DNA from: Lycorma delicatula
Taxonomy: Eukaryota > Arthropoda > Insecta > Hemiptera > Fulgoridae
Direction: 5' to 3'
DNA: 64,000 nt
Assembly (NCBI RefSeq): GCF_047948215.1
Contig: NC_134458.1
Location: 134,295,571 to 134,359,570, forward strand
Position numbers and translations under genes: made by a program. Each line of letters begins with the position of its first letter. The stretch's first letter is position 1. This document shows positions 23,319-36,119 of the stretch, piece by piece. The notes beneath the pieces were generated by a model. That model saw only the letters and a program-made list of their open reading frames with translations, made no database searches and was not told the DNA's origin.

Positions 23319-23532
23319 GTTTGAATTATACAGTTTATAGTAGCTTTTCTTTGACGTATCAGTCATTTCTCACTTTTAGCAGAACTGTTTTTGTTTGTTT
23401 TCTTTTTTTTTCTTCGCCAGCTTCTTTTTGTAATAAAGAAACCTACGCCGTAAAATTATATTGAATCAAATAAATAATTAAGTTTTAGTTATTATTATTA
23501 GCATTTATATATCAGTAGATTGAACAAATTCA

Positions 23533-24520
23533 TAGCGTTGTTCATGTTATCACTAGTTGTTTGGAAAGGAAGGAATCCTACTCGGCGGTATTTTTGGACA
23601 TCCAGCAGGCTTTCAATAAGGTGTGGTTGCCTGGTCTGCTTTACAACCTTAAAATGAGCCTGCCTTAACTATATTACTTGGTATTAAGCAACTAGCTTGA
23701 TGGACGGTTTTCACAGGTTAAGTATGGCCAATAATTTATAGGTTTTTTTATACGAAATCGGGAGTTCCGCAGGGTTCAATCTTGGGTCCGGTTTTTTTAT
23801 TCAGTTTACTCTGCTGATCTTCCAAACACAGAAAATATCACTCTTGCGTTCTTTGCTGATGACACGGCGATTATGGCGGTTGACGTTAACCCAACAGTAG
23901 CGTCGGAGAAACTGCAATTAGAGTTAGACCTCAGTGAATGAGTAGTCAAATGGAAGGTACATGTTAATACTACAAAGTCGAGTCATGTGACGTTTGCGAT
24001 GAGGAGGGGAGTCTGCCTAGATGGAGTTCATCCCTTATTCGAACAACCTACGATACCTAGAACTTCATTTGGACCGTCGCCTAACATGGAAAAATCATGT
24101 GAAAGTAAAACGAAAACAATTAAATATCAAGCTTAGACGGTTGAAAGTCCGTGTTGTCGTTAAATAACAAACTGTTGTTGTACAATGCGATTTTAAAGCT
24201 AATATGGGCCTCCTGAATACAAATTTTGAGCACGGAAAGCAACAGCAATATAAATATCATCCAGAGATTCCAGAACAAAATGCTGAGAAACATTTCGGAA
24301 GCGCCATGGTTTGCGAGGAACAAGGAGATCCACGTTTACCTAGGAGTGCCATCTATTCGTTAAGAAATCCACTGGCTAAGTTCAAAATATGTACTTAAGC
24401 TTAACGCGTACGAAAACCATCTGGCTGTTAACCTTTTGGATAATAGCGACGATGTGAGACGACAAAGAGGCTGCATGTACTGGAACTAGAGGGTATTGTG
24501 CGTTGAATATCACCCTTTTC
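23533..24520 (+). pseudogene. Jockey-like LINE reverse transcriptase fragment
   Basis: RT motifs appear in order across shifting frames: motif A as SAVFLDIQQAFNKVW, motif B as SGVPQGSILGP, motif C as FADDTA (a variant of YADD), then VNTTKSSHVTFAMRR, LHLDRRLTWKNHV, KRKQLN, QRFQNKMLRNISEAPWF and finally NHLAVNLLDNSDDV. Aspartates of motifs A and C are retained. Multiple frameshifts and stops make it non-functional, and the N-terminal endonuclease is absent. It is the same family as the - strand fragment at 10.5-11.0 kb (LHxDRRLTWK and NLLDNS in both). The two small opposed frames at 24.1-24.4 kb are pieces or shadows of it. Confidence 0.92.
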
Positions 24521-24815
24521 TTAATTAAATTTTTTTATATTTGACCAGTGTTAATTTGTTACAGGTTTTCTTTTTTCTCATGTAAAGTTACGGCAATTTT
24601 TTATACCCAATTGCTTGTTCTGTTTTGTTAACCATTTAATTTTATTGTTATATTTTTATTAGTTATAGTTTCTTAATTGTGTTCTTTTTGTTCAAATTTT
24701 TATTGTATTCTTTTGGGAGGTATCACTGGATGCCTCCTTTTCACGTCATTATTACTCTGTACAATTTACTTATAGTTTCATTGTCCAGGAAAATGATTGT
24801 AAATAAAGCAGTACA
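24520..24815 (+). other. Probable LINE 3' UTR
   Basis: The A/T-rich stretch after the RT fragment ends with AAATAAAGCAGTA and a short TA run, compatible with a retrotransposon 3' end, but no clean poly-A tail or target duplication is visible. Confidence 0.35.
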
Positions 24816-24819
24816 CAAA

Positions 24820-26490
24820 TATATATATATCAGTTTAAAACACATAATTTAAAAAAAAAAATTGTGAAATTTAGGTGTCTATATAAAATGTAATATATAA
24901 GATAAACTACTCCAAGAAGAACTGTTATAAATTTCCCGTGAAAACAAAAATATTCATTTCGTAAATGGTAAAGTAGTGGTTAAAATAAAATATTTCTTTG
25001 TTTATGAATAAAATAAGTTTTCTATTTTAATTTTATTGAAATTTCTGAGTAAAAGAATGAATTTATTTTTAAACCGATTAATTTTTCTGAAAAACGATTG
25101 GAAGGGGAAATTAAATTCGTTTGATTTTTTTAACCTTAATCTACATGCATATGGAAGTTAAAAAGGATTAATTTTAAGAATTTATTTCAATAACTATTGT
25201 AATAATAGTTTTTTTAAGTGCAATATTCATATAACAATTTAAATGAAGCAAATATAGTCACCTTCTAACAACATACATCATATTGCGGCGTCATACGTGG
25301 ATATCGAGTGGTTTACCCATCCGGTTCTGTTTCCCATTTACATCTTCCGAACTGATCGCAAACAGAATCAGATAAAATTTAACAATAACTTCCTGACTGT
25401 CAATTTTATTATTCTGTAATGTTATTTAACATAATTAAATTATCTGATATTTAATTTTTATGTTTATTATGACCTTGAAAGATTTTTTTATAGTTACCTT
25501 AGGTTGTACAACTTTTTCTTAGACTGTTTATTAATAACGCTAATGGTAATAACTAGATACATTATAATGATATTAAAATATACATTATTTTATTATCATT
25601 TATTACTGTTTAATAAATTATTAATAATTTACTTTATTACATCAGTTTTACATTAATTTTAATGCCTGTTTTTAATAATAATAAAAAAATACCTCAGATT
25701 TATATCTTGTAATAATTTTTTTTATTATACAATTTGTTTCGCTGTATTTGTATAAAGTAATTAATTATGTATTTTTTATGTCGTTAATAAATTGAAAAAT
25801 ATTTTATTACTTAAATGCGTCTTTCGTAATAAAAATACTTCTTTTATTGTTATTGCATCATATCTCTTTTGTTGACATCATTTGTACTTTTTTTTTATAA
25901 AAATGTTAAGTCTTGCATCTTTAAAACTTTTATCTCTATTAATACATATTCAACTTTATAATTGTAAATTTATATCTAAAAAAATATACCTCCAATATTT
26001 ATTGTACAGTCTTTTGCATTTTTTAAAGTCAATTAATGTCAATTAAAGTCAATTAATTATCTTGTTAAAAAAAAATAATAAATAAAAAAAATAGCAGCAT
26101 TCGTACGTTGTTTTTATTTTCTTTTAAATAATACAGTCTGGAAAGATAATAGAGACAGTTAAGAACTGTGATGACACAAACTATTCATTAGCTTTTATCG
26201 CTGTATTTCGTTAATTTTTAACCATTTTATTTGTAAAAACCAAAAGAAATGAACTTTTTTCTTTTTTGAAGTGAAGATCTGAAAGCGTTTCTTTTATTAA
26301 AGCAAAGATTGTTAAAGTCGTCTTTATGAACAGATTTTTTTTTAGTTTGTTGGCGGATTCCTTTGTCGTTAAAGAACTAAAGCTATTGTGTCACTGTAAA
26401 AAAAGAGGTTACTCTAAATAAGATTTAAATTTGATTTACGAATGTAAGAAAATTATTTTTTTAGAATGGTATTTCATAGTTTGTATGCCT
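24820..26490. other. AT-rich sequence with a small GC-richer island
   Basis: Mostly A/T-rich. About 25260-25375 is GC-richer and unique within the window (ATTGCGGCGTCATACGTGG, CCATCCGGTTCTGTTTCCC) and has no ORF. A threefold near-tandem GTCAATTAA motif lies at about 26029-26059. No gene is supported. Confidence 0.45.
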
Positions 26491-26494
26491 ACAA

Positions 26495-26497
<3 letters not shown>

Positions 26498-26550
<53 letters not shown>

Positions 26551-26567
26551 TATATATATATATATAT
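26498..26567. repeat. (TA)n microsatellite, about 70 bp
   Basis: Alternating TA with one CAT interruption. It creates an artefactual YIYIYI reading frame on the + strand. Confidence 0.95.
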
Positions 26568-26959
26568 GTATTAATGGAGTGTTTTAAGACACAAGTATTT
26601 TCATATAAAATTTTGAATTTTTTTCAAACCTTTTTGAGACTAGAATCTATTTAAAATTTGGATAAAGGAATCATACTTAGTTTAAAAAATACTTTTCGTA
26701 AATTTCTTGTTCATTTCATTTTAATATTTTTTATTAATAAAATATTAATAAAAAACATTTATAAATTTTAATACAATTTATGAAAGCTCAGTGGTAAACT
26801 GAATTACGGTGAAAATATTTTCTTTTTTAAAAAAAATAATGGATTTTATACTAAAAATTTTAGGTAGAATTTTTTAATTTATTTATATAAATTCCATTTT
26901 TCACTTTTTTTCATGTCGTTCTATTTATTTATTTCCACGAAACGTCATTATAAGGACCG

Positions 26960-27150
26960 CGGGAATATAATTTCAATTTTTCTCTTCATTTCCTTTACCA
27001 CTTTATTCTGGTTTTCCCTTCTGTCTTTAGACCTTAGAAATTTCTGGTGTTTCTCTTCTACTACAGGAATCTGTTTCTCTAAATTTCTTTTTATCGTGGC
27101 AATTTTTTTCCAATGTATTTCTTCAATTATTCTTTCCTTTGTTTAATATA
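26960..27150 (-). pseudogene. Possible decayed coding fragment (K/E-rich)
   Basis: On the - strand about 60 codons are open from ERIIEEIHWKKIATIKRN through RRENQNKVVKEMKRKIE to a TAA. The charged, coiled-coil-like content differs from random A/T-rich translation. There is no ATG at its start and no recognisable domain. It may be a LINE ORF remnant, or chance in a pyrimidine-rich tract. The + strand frame over the same bases is T-rich and not convincing. Confidence 0.25.
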
Positions 27151-27269
27151 TCCACCGTTATTTATTTATGTATTAATATTATTATTAATTTTATTATGAT
27201 TAATTTAACAAAAATTATCTAAAGGTGTTTTACATAGAAATATGATATACGCGACTTAATATAAACTCT

Positions 27270-27345
27270 CATTCAGACCAAGATTTGAACCTAAACTCTT
27301 TAGTTAATAAACAAATATCTTGACACTTCGTAATAATGAAAATCT
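27270..27345 (-). mobile_element. Very decayed tRNA-like SINE head
   Basis: On the - strand GGTTCAAATCTTGGTCTGAA matches a B box and the segment after it in family B SINEs. The A-box half is poorly preserved. Confidence 0.35.
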
Positions 27346-27349
27346 TCAT

Positions 27350-29050
27350 TAATCCTTACGTTAAAATTTGATTTTTTAATTTGTAGGATTTTTAGTAATA
27401 TTGTTTTAACTGCGTATTGGATTACATGGAAAACTATCTTATGGCGTTTACGCCTTCTAATATTTAATATTAATTATAATATAATTGTAATTGTATAATT
27501 ACAATTTTTATTAAACATTGCAGTTGTAAAAACAACTGCAATTTGCAAAATCAACTACAATTATAGATAAAAATCTATAATTGTTTGATTTTAGAAAAAA
27601 AAAATCTTATTTTTTATTAGTTATATTATTATTATTTTGAAAGCTGTCATTTTTTGCATGGTTTTGTGATGCAGATAGTTTTAAAATTATGAGTAATTAT
27701 GTAATTTAAGACAATTTTTCTTTTTTATAGTTTTTTAATAATAAAATTCTTTCACTAAAAAAAATTCATGACTTAAGTAAATTCTAGTTATTCCACTTGG
27801 TTATTTAAAAAGTTTTTTTTAACTAAATTAAAAATTGAAAAAAAAATATCATAAATGTATGCGTGTTAGTAATTATTTTATTATTACTAAGATTATTATT
27901 TGAAACGCTAAAGGTATTAAAAAATATATATTTTTTAATTCTATTTAACTGCAATTATTTGATTACGAATTTATAAAATAAGTTAAATGTTATATAAAAA
28001 ACAAACATTACTTCAAAAATATCGTATTTTTAATCATGACGTTTTCGAATAATTGATTAGATGTTAAGTATCAGTTTAAATATATGTAATTTTCATTAAA
28101 CAAGGAAATAAATAAACAACATACTTATTAACAACCTGTATTTAATTTATTATACAGCAGCAACGTATAATTTTATGAACTTTAATAATTAGATATAAAG
28201 AGGCTGTGATTCCATGTTTGTATTTTCATAAGTTATGAATTACAAAACAGTATAATTTAAACATGTATGTGTTACTTTTTTTAACTGTGGTTTTTATGAC
28301 GGTTTTCGTTGCCATTAATATATTTATTACCTGTTTTTATAGTCTTTCCTTAATTCTTTCCTCTTTTATGGGTCTTTCTGCTTTGTGTGTACGTGTGTAC
28401 TTTTTTATTTTTATCTTTTGCTTCTACTTTTTTTGCTTTGTTGATATTGAATTGCACTGCGTATTATTGTTATTATTATTATTGCTGTTACGTTTACTAT
28501 TAAGTTAGAATTCCATTTCTCTCACGCATGTATTTTTCTCTCTTATATTCAATTCTTTTCCTTTTCTTTATTTGAAAGTCGTATAATGTTTTATTAGTAG
28601 TAATGTCAAGAGTATGAGTGTATAACTTTTGTTCTGTTTTTATAGTTATTAGTATTATTATTTTTATCTGAAATTGCTTTATTTAATGTCTATATAATTT
28701 TTAGTTTAATGGGTATATAAAAGATTCTTTGCTTAAAAATATTCAAAATGACTCTAATAAAAACTTACTGTATTTATTTTCTTTATACTTATGTAAGTTT
28801 ATAAATTTTTATATACATTTTATAGGTTATATATATATAAATAAAATATTGAATTATTTACGTCTTGATTTGCCCCGTATTATAATTTTATTTTAATGGT
28901 TTTTCATTAAAGTAGTTGGTTAAAAAAAATCCCGTGGTAAAAATGTAGATATAATTTTTTTTTGTATAAAATCGTAAAATTCGTGGTTAAGGTGAAAATA
29001 TTATACAATAAAATTTCAACAATTTTAACTAGTTAAGACTTATGGAAATT
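27350..29050. other. AT-rich sequence, no gene seen
   Basis: A/T-rich with ATT/GTT microsatellite-like runs (about 28465-28490) and a short inverted pair around 27470-27560 (AATTGTAATTGTATAATTAC type). No gene is supported. Confidence 0.45.
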
Positions 29051-29059
29051 TATTTAATT

Positions 29060-29725
29060 TGAACTACAGGATGACACGAAAAGTATTATAACTTAGAAGA
29101 TGTATAGAAATTTATTTAGAAGATCGGATAAAAACTAAAATAAAATGAAAAAATATCACGTTTTTCATAAAATAATTACATTTTAATACGGCATACATCC
29201 TTCAAAAAATCTATCTCTTAAAAAATTCGATTGAGAATATCCTCCATTTTCGGCTGATATCCGATTTTTCAATTTAAAGAAATTATAAGGTAAAGGAATT
29301 ATTTATTTTCTTATGTAGTCTCCAGATATTTCTGGATTCGGGGCCTGTAGGCAGCCGCATCCCTTGTTCGTGACGTGTAGGTGAGGTGTCTTGTACCGAT
29401 TCACGCCGACCATATCTGAGACGTGTGGTTAATGAACCCAACCACCAAAGAACACCGGTATCCTCGATCTGTAGCATTCAAATCCGATTGAAAACAACTA
29501 TCTTTATTAGTATTTGACTTCAAAATCAGCTTAATTTGCGATGACGAGTTTTACCACTCGATCAACCCGGCGGAATAAATTAATGAAACTATGAAAAAAT
29601 ATCAAATTGTGTCAAATCTGGGAAATGAGGTAGATTGAGATTTGTTGATTTTTGCCAATCTACCGACCTGCAGAACGGTTATCCAGGAAATCCCGATTTT
29701 CTTTACCCTAGTGTGGTGGAGGGTC
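29060..29725 (-). pseudogene. Decayed mariner-like fragment interrupted by a SINE
   Basis: On the - strand, 29725-29590 reads weakly as the transposase segment before the third catalytic residue: HFPDLTQFDIFS matches the PPRSPDLTPLDFFLWG signature. The SINE at 29310-29574 then intervenes. The far side (29280-29060) is A/T-rich and ends in ACAGGATGACACGAAAAGTA on the + strand, which looks like a terminal repeat of this transposon class. The assignment is tentative because similarity is low. Confidence 0.4.
29310..29574 (-). mobile_element. tRNA-derived SINE (family A)
   Basis: On the - strand it begins CCGCCGGGTTGATCGAGTGG (A-box region), runs through CGTCATCGCAAATTAAGC and the body GGTGTTCTTTGGTGGTTGGG, and ends in TAAGAAAATAAATA. 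Its tail (GTACAAGACACCTCACC and onward) differs from the tail of the 2.4-kb copy, showing subfamily variation. The B box is damaged. The 64-codon - strand frame inside it is incidental. Confidence 0.82.
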
Positions 29726-29729
29726 TAGC

Positions 29730-31170
29730 CGGAAATGAAAAAGCGGTCTTTTGCGTGTAACTGTGATGGAATGATAACATTTTCTTGTATGTACAGAAAG
29801 ACTGTATACGTTATACCGTCAGTATATAAGGTTTTTATTTTTAAATGATATAAAAACAACCCGTACGCGTTATGTTGGTTAAAAGTATAAAAAAAATATT
29901 CACGCGAGTATTTTACAAAATACTGTTCGTAATTTTCATGCAAAACTAAAATTTACTATCAGTTTACTTCTTTTTCGTTAAACATATTTCTACTTTAATT
30001 TTTAAAATAAATAATTTTTATGTAAAATTTATTATTTATGAAAATATGTCACTAATTTTTTTTTGCCTCAGTGTTTAATTTACAATCGGTTCCAATTTGT
30101 TGGAGTAGTAACAGTTTTCTAACCCTGCAAAAAAAACTCATAATACAAGTTTTTTCCAGTCCATATTATTTGGCGGATTTTATCTTCTCTTTCACATATA
30201 TTAAATAGATTTATGGCTCATCAAATACTTTCTTTTTTTATAAATTTATATAAACCGTTCATTGTTTTAATAAATCATCTATTGTTTAAATAAACGATTT
30301 AAGCTACACTAATTCTTTTTACTTAAAATCCATTATTGTCTGATCATTTAATTTAATTAACATATTACGTTGTATATGTACTTTTCATGTTCGTTCGTCA
30401 ACTTCTTGTTAAATACTGATTAAATGGTATCGAAACAAAACTACCACGTAACCAATTTGATTTATTTATCTTGTATATAATTACATTGCAATATGCAAGA
30501 CGTTTCCCCTTATTCATTTATGTTATGCAGTGTGCACATCAAACGGGTTTACTTATTTGACTATCTCTCGCCTACATTCCTCCCCCTCAAAACTTCTAAA
30601 ATACTAAAATGATTTATTACTTAATAATTTAAACTCTTGTTTAACTTGCATATTGCTGTTCCGACACACTGTTATTGTTATTTAGAATCAGTTTCATTGC
30701 TAATTAGTTACTACTAATATAGCATTTTTATCTTTATAATTACAAGGTTTGTTAATTTTTTTAAAATTCTTTCCTTATTTTACACATTCTCTTGTTTTTA
30801 TCCTTTCAGAAAAATTGTAAATTATTTTCTTTTTATAAGTTGTAGTTTTGATTAGACTATTCGTTATGTATACAAGTTTTTAGATTTGTCTGAAAAAAAA
30901 AAATATTTGCTTGCTTTATATATAAATACCCTTCCGTTATGTGCTAAAGAAAAAATATTTTATTTGAACAAATGAGTTGTGCATTTTTTTTATAACTTGT
31001 ACTCCATGCTTTCTTTATTTACCTTCATATAATATTACGTTAATAATTTTATAATGTTTTTATTTATTAATTTTTTTAACGAGATTTTATTATAAATATA
31101 ACATTTTAAAATAATAAAATATAAAATGTAATTCATCGATATAAATAAATTATTATTGTTCTTTGATTCG
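29730..31170. other. AT-rich sequence, no gene seen
   Basis: No gene or repeat was recognised. The - strand frame at 29725-29943 has no identifiable domain. Confidence 0.45.
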
Positions 31171-31173
31171 TAG

Positions 31174-31199
31174 ATCTCTAACAGATCACTGTTAGAGAT
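31174..31199. repeat. Perfect 11-bp hairpin
   Basis: ATCTCTAACAG and CTGTTAGAGAT flank an ATCA loop. It is not followed by a T tract and has no obvious role. Confidence 0.85.
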
Positions 31200-31310
31200 G
31201 TGTTTCTACTAGAATAATCTAGAATAATATTAAAAGTATAATAATAAAGATAGTTACGTGGTACGATTGTCATCTTTAGGTTAAAACATGTTTCATTGTT
31301 AATAATCATA

Positions 31311-32999
31311 AACACGAAGTTCTCCTGGGACTTGGGTAACCTATACATTAAGGGTATATCGATTACCGGCTATCCATTACCGATACATATATCGGGTATT
31401 GTGAACATTGTAGTCGTTAGCGAAGGTTTTCTGTGAAATTTTGTTTGAACGTGATCGGTTTCTCATCAAAGTAATGCCGTACTTATTTACAACAGAGGAA
31501 TACGCTGAGATGGTATACATTTTGGGTATGTTTGAGGTAATTCTACAGCTGCTGCAGTAGAATATGAAATAAGTTTTCCGAAAAGATTGGCGCGAATTTT
31601 TGCATTGTTCGTCAAAAAGGTCGACTACCTAGTATTCGTACCAGCTACGAACCATGTGTCCAACCCTACGTCGTTATTGAAATATAGAAATTATTGTCGG
31701 TGCAATTCAGCACAGTCAAGGCGTTAGTACACGACGTCTTTCTAAGCGGATCGGAGTTTCGCATTCGATGGTTTGGATGACATTTAAAACCAAACATGTT
31801 TTATCCTTATCATAAACCGCCAGTTCAACATCTACACCCAGGAGACGGTCCGCTTCGCTTGGAGTTCTGCAAATGGTGGAAAATAAATCGACAACTCTAC
31901 AAGTACTTTTTGTTTCCCGACTAGGCAAATTTCACTCGAAATGGCGTCAACTTCCGCAGTCAACATACGTGGACAGAAGTAAATTCTTATGAAACGATGA
32001 AAGGCAATTTTAAACACAGATTTAGCGTCAGTATATGGTGCGGCTTTCTTCACAATCAGCTGTTTGGACCGTTCATATTACCTGACCGCTTAATTACTGA
32101 GATCCACTTGAAATTTTCTCAAGAATTGCCGGATCTGCTTGAAGATATTCCTTTAGCGCCGAGACGCAAATATACTTCCAGCACGAAGGCACGCCTTCCC
32201 ACTTCACTTGTTTCCTTTCACTTAAATCATCATTTCCCTGAGCAGTGGATCGGTCGTGGACCTCCACATTCTTGGCCACCAAGATCATCTGATCTAGCAC
32301 CTTTATATTTTTGCGTGTTGGAATAGATGAAAAATATTGTGTACAAAACAAAAATGCATTCTTCTGTGGAATGAAGTGTCCGCATTATGGACACTACTGA
32401 GCACCTTAAGGACAGCCCTGAAGAACTTAATAGAACAACAAAAGGAGTACAGAAGAAATATGATGAAAATGGCCGGCTCGTTTTTGAACACTTTTTTGAA
32501 CCGGTTCGTATAATTAATTTATGTTCTGGTCTAGCGTACTGTTTCTAAATAGAATTCTAATTTTTATTTGTTTTACTCAACTTATCTTGCATTGATTTAT
32601 TCAGGATTAAATTCTCTACAAGTTTTGTTTGAAGGTTTTATGTGTTTATTTCCCTATTTAACAAAGTTATTGTACGCCAAACATAAAAAACAGGGGTTTT
32701 ACTTCGATTTATTGGTTTTCATCACAGATTTCTCAAAAAGTATGGCAGATTCGGTTCTGGGTCCTATTTTATTAGATTTTTCACGTCAAAAACCGCAAGA
32801 AATCACTAATTTGGCTTCTTAATTAACCTCCTAAAAATTTCAGTACGATCTCATTTCACCGGGGTAGTTGAAATACGAGGGAAATCTTTCACTAGCCGCA
32901 ACTCGCAAACGAAGCATTTTAGGATACGAGTTTATACCAACTTTTTCTATTATTTTCACGAGTAGAATAGGTTAGGAAAATCCCGGGAGAACTTCGTGA
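31311..32999 (+). mobile_element. Mariner-like DNA transposon, about 1.69 kb, inactive
   Basis: The left end reads AACACGAAGTTCTCCTGGGA and the right end, on the complement, TCACGAAGTTCTCCCGGGAT. Both continue into TAACCTAT, giving imperfect terminal inverted repeats. TA dinucleotides flank both ends (31309-31310 and 33000-33001), the usual Tc1/mariner target duplication. The transposase between them is a pseudogene. The right inner part (about 32830-32990) contains GCAACTCGCAAACGAAGC, phrasing that I believe recurs widely in insect repeats. Confidence 0.82.
31474..32514 (+). pseudogene. Mariner-like transposase (long N-terminal domain type), dead
   Basis: It starts at ATG 31474 with MPYLFTTEEYAEMVYILGMF, the typical start of insect mariner-like transposases with a DUF4817-like N-terminus. 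Further segments are GVSTRRLSKRIGVSHSMVW, PGDGPLRLEFCKWW, NFTRNGVN, FKHRFSVSIWCGFLHNQLFG, FPEQWIGRGPPHSWPPRSSD and MKNIVYKTK. The catalytic positions are ruined: the first aspartate (LFPD) is followed by TAG where E is expected, the second site reads FQHEGTPSH where FQHDG is expected, and the third reads LAPLYF where D is expected in place of Y. Several frameshifts separate the blocks. The - strand frames across it are shadows. Confidence 0.92.
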
Positions 33000-33350
33000 T
33001 ACACTCTTTATAAAATATACTGATTAAATTAATACAGTAATACCAAATAATTTATTAAAATTTCCTTTAGTTTTTAAAATAAATAATATTAGTTTTATCT
33101 GTTTATTATCATAAACCTATAATCTACTGTGACTAAAATCTGGTGTTGTATTTTTATATGTTTTATTAGTTTTATGTATTTAAAATTGCTGTGTTTAAGA
33201 TTATCCATTAAAATTAATTTCTGTTCAAACTATGAAGGTAATTTATTTACAGCATCATCATCTAGATTATTAACTTGAATTAAATATAAAACAAATAATT
33301 GCTACCATGAATTTAAACTCGAAAATTATAATAGTTTCAATTATAAACAG

Positions 33351-33606
33351 GGTCCGCCGGGCTGGTTAACTCGTCTTTGCAACGGTTATTTAACAGCTGA
33401 TTTCCGAAGTCGAAGGTTCTGAGGTTCAAATTTTAATAAAAGTTAGTTTCTTTTTTAATAAATTTGAATACTAGACTAGGTATAATACTAGATACTGTTG
33501 AACTTTGGTGACTGGAGTTCAATTAATTACACGTCTTAGGAATATCTTAGTCTGTACAAGACTACACCTCATTTACATATCATATATTTCATTTTCACCT
33601 CATTGG
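33351..33606 (+). mobile_element. tRNA-derived SINE (family A)
   Basis: The head starts GGTCCGCCGGGCTGGTTAAC and has a B-box-like GAGGTTCAAATTTTA. The body has TTTGAATACTAGACTAGG and TTTGGTGACTGGAGTTCAA. The tail contains CTGTACAAGACTACACCTCA, matching the tail arms at 2.3 kb. It is older than the other copies, judging by substitutions. Confidence 0.8.
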
Positions 33607-33609
33607 GCC

Positions 33610-34055
33610 ATGTTTTACTAGATTAATAGATTTCAACGTACTCATGAGGAAAAATAGAAAAAATTATAAAAATCAAGCGAGAATCATCAGTTTTGTAAAT
33701 TCATCATGTAGTGGTCTAAAAAATGTAGTTGTGTAAGGACTACAAAAAAACCTATTTTTCTTGTTTTTATCTTATTATTGCAATTATTAATATAATTTTA
33801 TGTTATGTATGTCCTATTTGTTATTAATTTGCTTTGTATTTAGTACGTGCTTTTAGTAATATTGAGTTAGTTCTTTTGTGTTCTTTATTACACACGGCTA
33901 AACTTTCTTATAATGATTTTTAATACCACTATTACTCTTTCTTAACAGAACATGATAATAAAAAAAAGGTTTATCAACTGTTACTATGAATAATCTAATT
34001 CTATGTAATATATATTTTTCTAGTTACGGTTTTGTTTTGGTCCTTTATTTGTGTT
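33610..34055. other. AT-rich sequence, no gene seen
   Basis: No feature was recognised. Confidence 0.5.
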
Positions 34056-34400
34056 CAGTGGTATGGATGTAAGAGATGCGACTAGTATAATGTGTGCCAT
34101 GTATAGATTCTATTGTAAAAGATATTGTATTGTAGGCTACTCGGGCAGGCGGTCTTTGTACAAGCAAACTAGCAATGGTAGTAGCAGTAATAGCAGTATG
34201 GGTTGAGAATATTTTAGGGGTGAAGAATGTTATAAGGGTGGGTTTGAGGGGTTGTAAACCCCCTAAGGGATGCTGAGTCAGAACACGTGCCGGTCACCCT
34301 AATTGAGAGGGGTTACTCGTAAACAGATCTATCACCGTATCAGCATTCATGTATGCGTATAAGTGTGCACGTACGCACTACTAGCGCATGCACGCATAAA
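34055..34400. other. Unique GC-richer island
   Basis: About 340 bp has raised GC and non-repetitive text (GCTACTCGGGCAGGCGGTC, AACACGTGCCGGTCACCC) and ends in an alternating purine/pyrimidine CGTACGCACTACTAGCGCATG segment. Stops occur in all frames and no splice-flanked exon is clear. It could be regulatory, or an old insertion. Confidence 0.35.
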
Positions 34401-36110
34401 CACGCGACTAAAATGATTTAAGACTTCAATATATTATTATAATTTTTTTTTTTTTAATGGAAAATAAACAATTTATTTTTCCTTGCATGCATATTTATTT
34501 ACTTTTATGAAATAATCGTGTAGTGTCTGCTTGTTTTATCCTATTTATTAATTTTTAAATTTGTTATAGTTTAATGAACTTAATTAAGATTAAAAAAAAT
34601 ATGTTATTTAGATCAATGAACGTAACTTTCAAGAACTGAATAATTATGCTGGTATATACCTTATTTATCACCATGTTGTGATGTATTGCCGTTTAAGGAA
34701 ATATATTTTTATGTTACTACCTGAAATTCTTCTTTTCTCTGTAATTTTTTCGTCTATTTGCCTTCTAGATTTACCTATCCTTTTACTGCGATATCTATTA
34801 CTCCCTTTTCCTTCTTTTAATATCCATTCTTCTCTTGTACATTCCTTATACTTTCTATTCGATTAGTTCCTGTTTTCTGTATGACAACAATCCTTACAAT
34901 TTAAGCCTTTTTTCACATTCTTTTTTAATACCCATTTCTGGGCTCCGTAGTATTGTTAGAAAATATTTTAATATTTTTCCTTAATCTTTTGTTATTATTT
35001 CATGAAGCAATCTTATAATTGTTTTTGTTGAAGACTTTCTTAGCCATTTATCAATCCTAGCTGTAGAAAAAAACCTCTTGCTGTAGCTATGTTTCTACGT
35101 TTAATGATTTCTAATGCAGAAAACAGAAACTCGTAGTAATCTATTATAATAATAATATTAATAATAATACAAACAGTCACTGTATAGACATATATACAGT
35201 TTTCTTTTTGTTCATTATACGTACATGTAACGTTTAGAATTTCATTTCAATAAATCAACAATGATTTCTAATTGATTTATTTTATTTTATTAACTGGATT
35301 AACATACATAAATTGTGAAAAAATTATATATAAAAAAAAAGATTGCCTCTTTCAGGTTTTAATTTGTTTCAAATTTTGATTTATTACACTTTTCATATTT
35401 TTTTGTCGTTTTAAATTTTCTTCTTCGGAATTAATACATAAAAAACTAATTTTGTTTGTTAGATGCTATGAATTAAATATTGAAAATTGTGATTACATCC
35501 TAACATAGATAAATTAATCTGTACAGACTGACGTATGTAGAACTGTGTAGTTTCCAACTGTTCATTCTCATTTTGTTTTTTTTTACTGTTTTTTATATTT
35601 CGTATTGTTTAAAGTGTGGAAAATGATAAATTTTTCTGGTAATGCATTAATAACATTTATCCTTATTTAGGATTATCTAAGTTTTATTACTTAATTTTTT
35701 TCCAAAAGTAGAAAAGTATTAAAAATCTGTTAAGGTAAATATAAAAATTGTATTATAATAAAATGCTTGCGTCAGGAAAACTTACATACCAGTAGGAATA
35801 GTATGATATGCTGTACAGTATATCATGTATTTCATGGAAGTCTTTTTTTTTTTCATTTAGCATAATGTTTTTAGATAGGCTAGTAAATTGTTCGACGCAT
35901 GCTCATTTCGCCAATCAAATCGTGTTACCTTTCCTGGCACGATCATAGTATTTGATCTGGCATTTATATAACGTCTGTATTTATTTGTCATTCTAATATT
36001 TTTGTAGTAATGAATACGCTAATATTTAGATAAATTACATTTTGCATAATAATAAAAGTTTTAATATTACGGGAATGTATTTAAAATATGAATAAAAAGC
36101 CTTTTTTTTT
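34400..36110. other. AT-rich sequence, no gene seen
   Basis: The pyrimidine-rich patch at 34.7-34.87 kb reads as lysine/arginine-rich on the - strand with stops and is not assignable. No gene is supported. Confidence 0.45.
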
Positions 36111-36119
36111 AAAAAAGAA

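Noticed and set aside
26466..26654. Membrane-protein-like YIYIYI reading frame
   Set aside because: It is the translation of a TA microsatellite.
31716..32491. Four - strand frames of 62-85 codons
   Set aside because: They are antisense to the + strand mariner-like transposase pseudogene.
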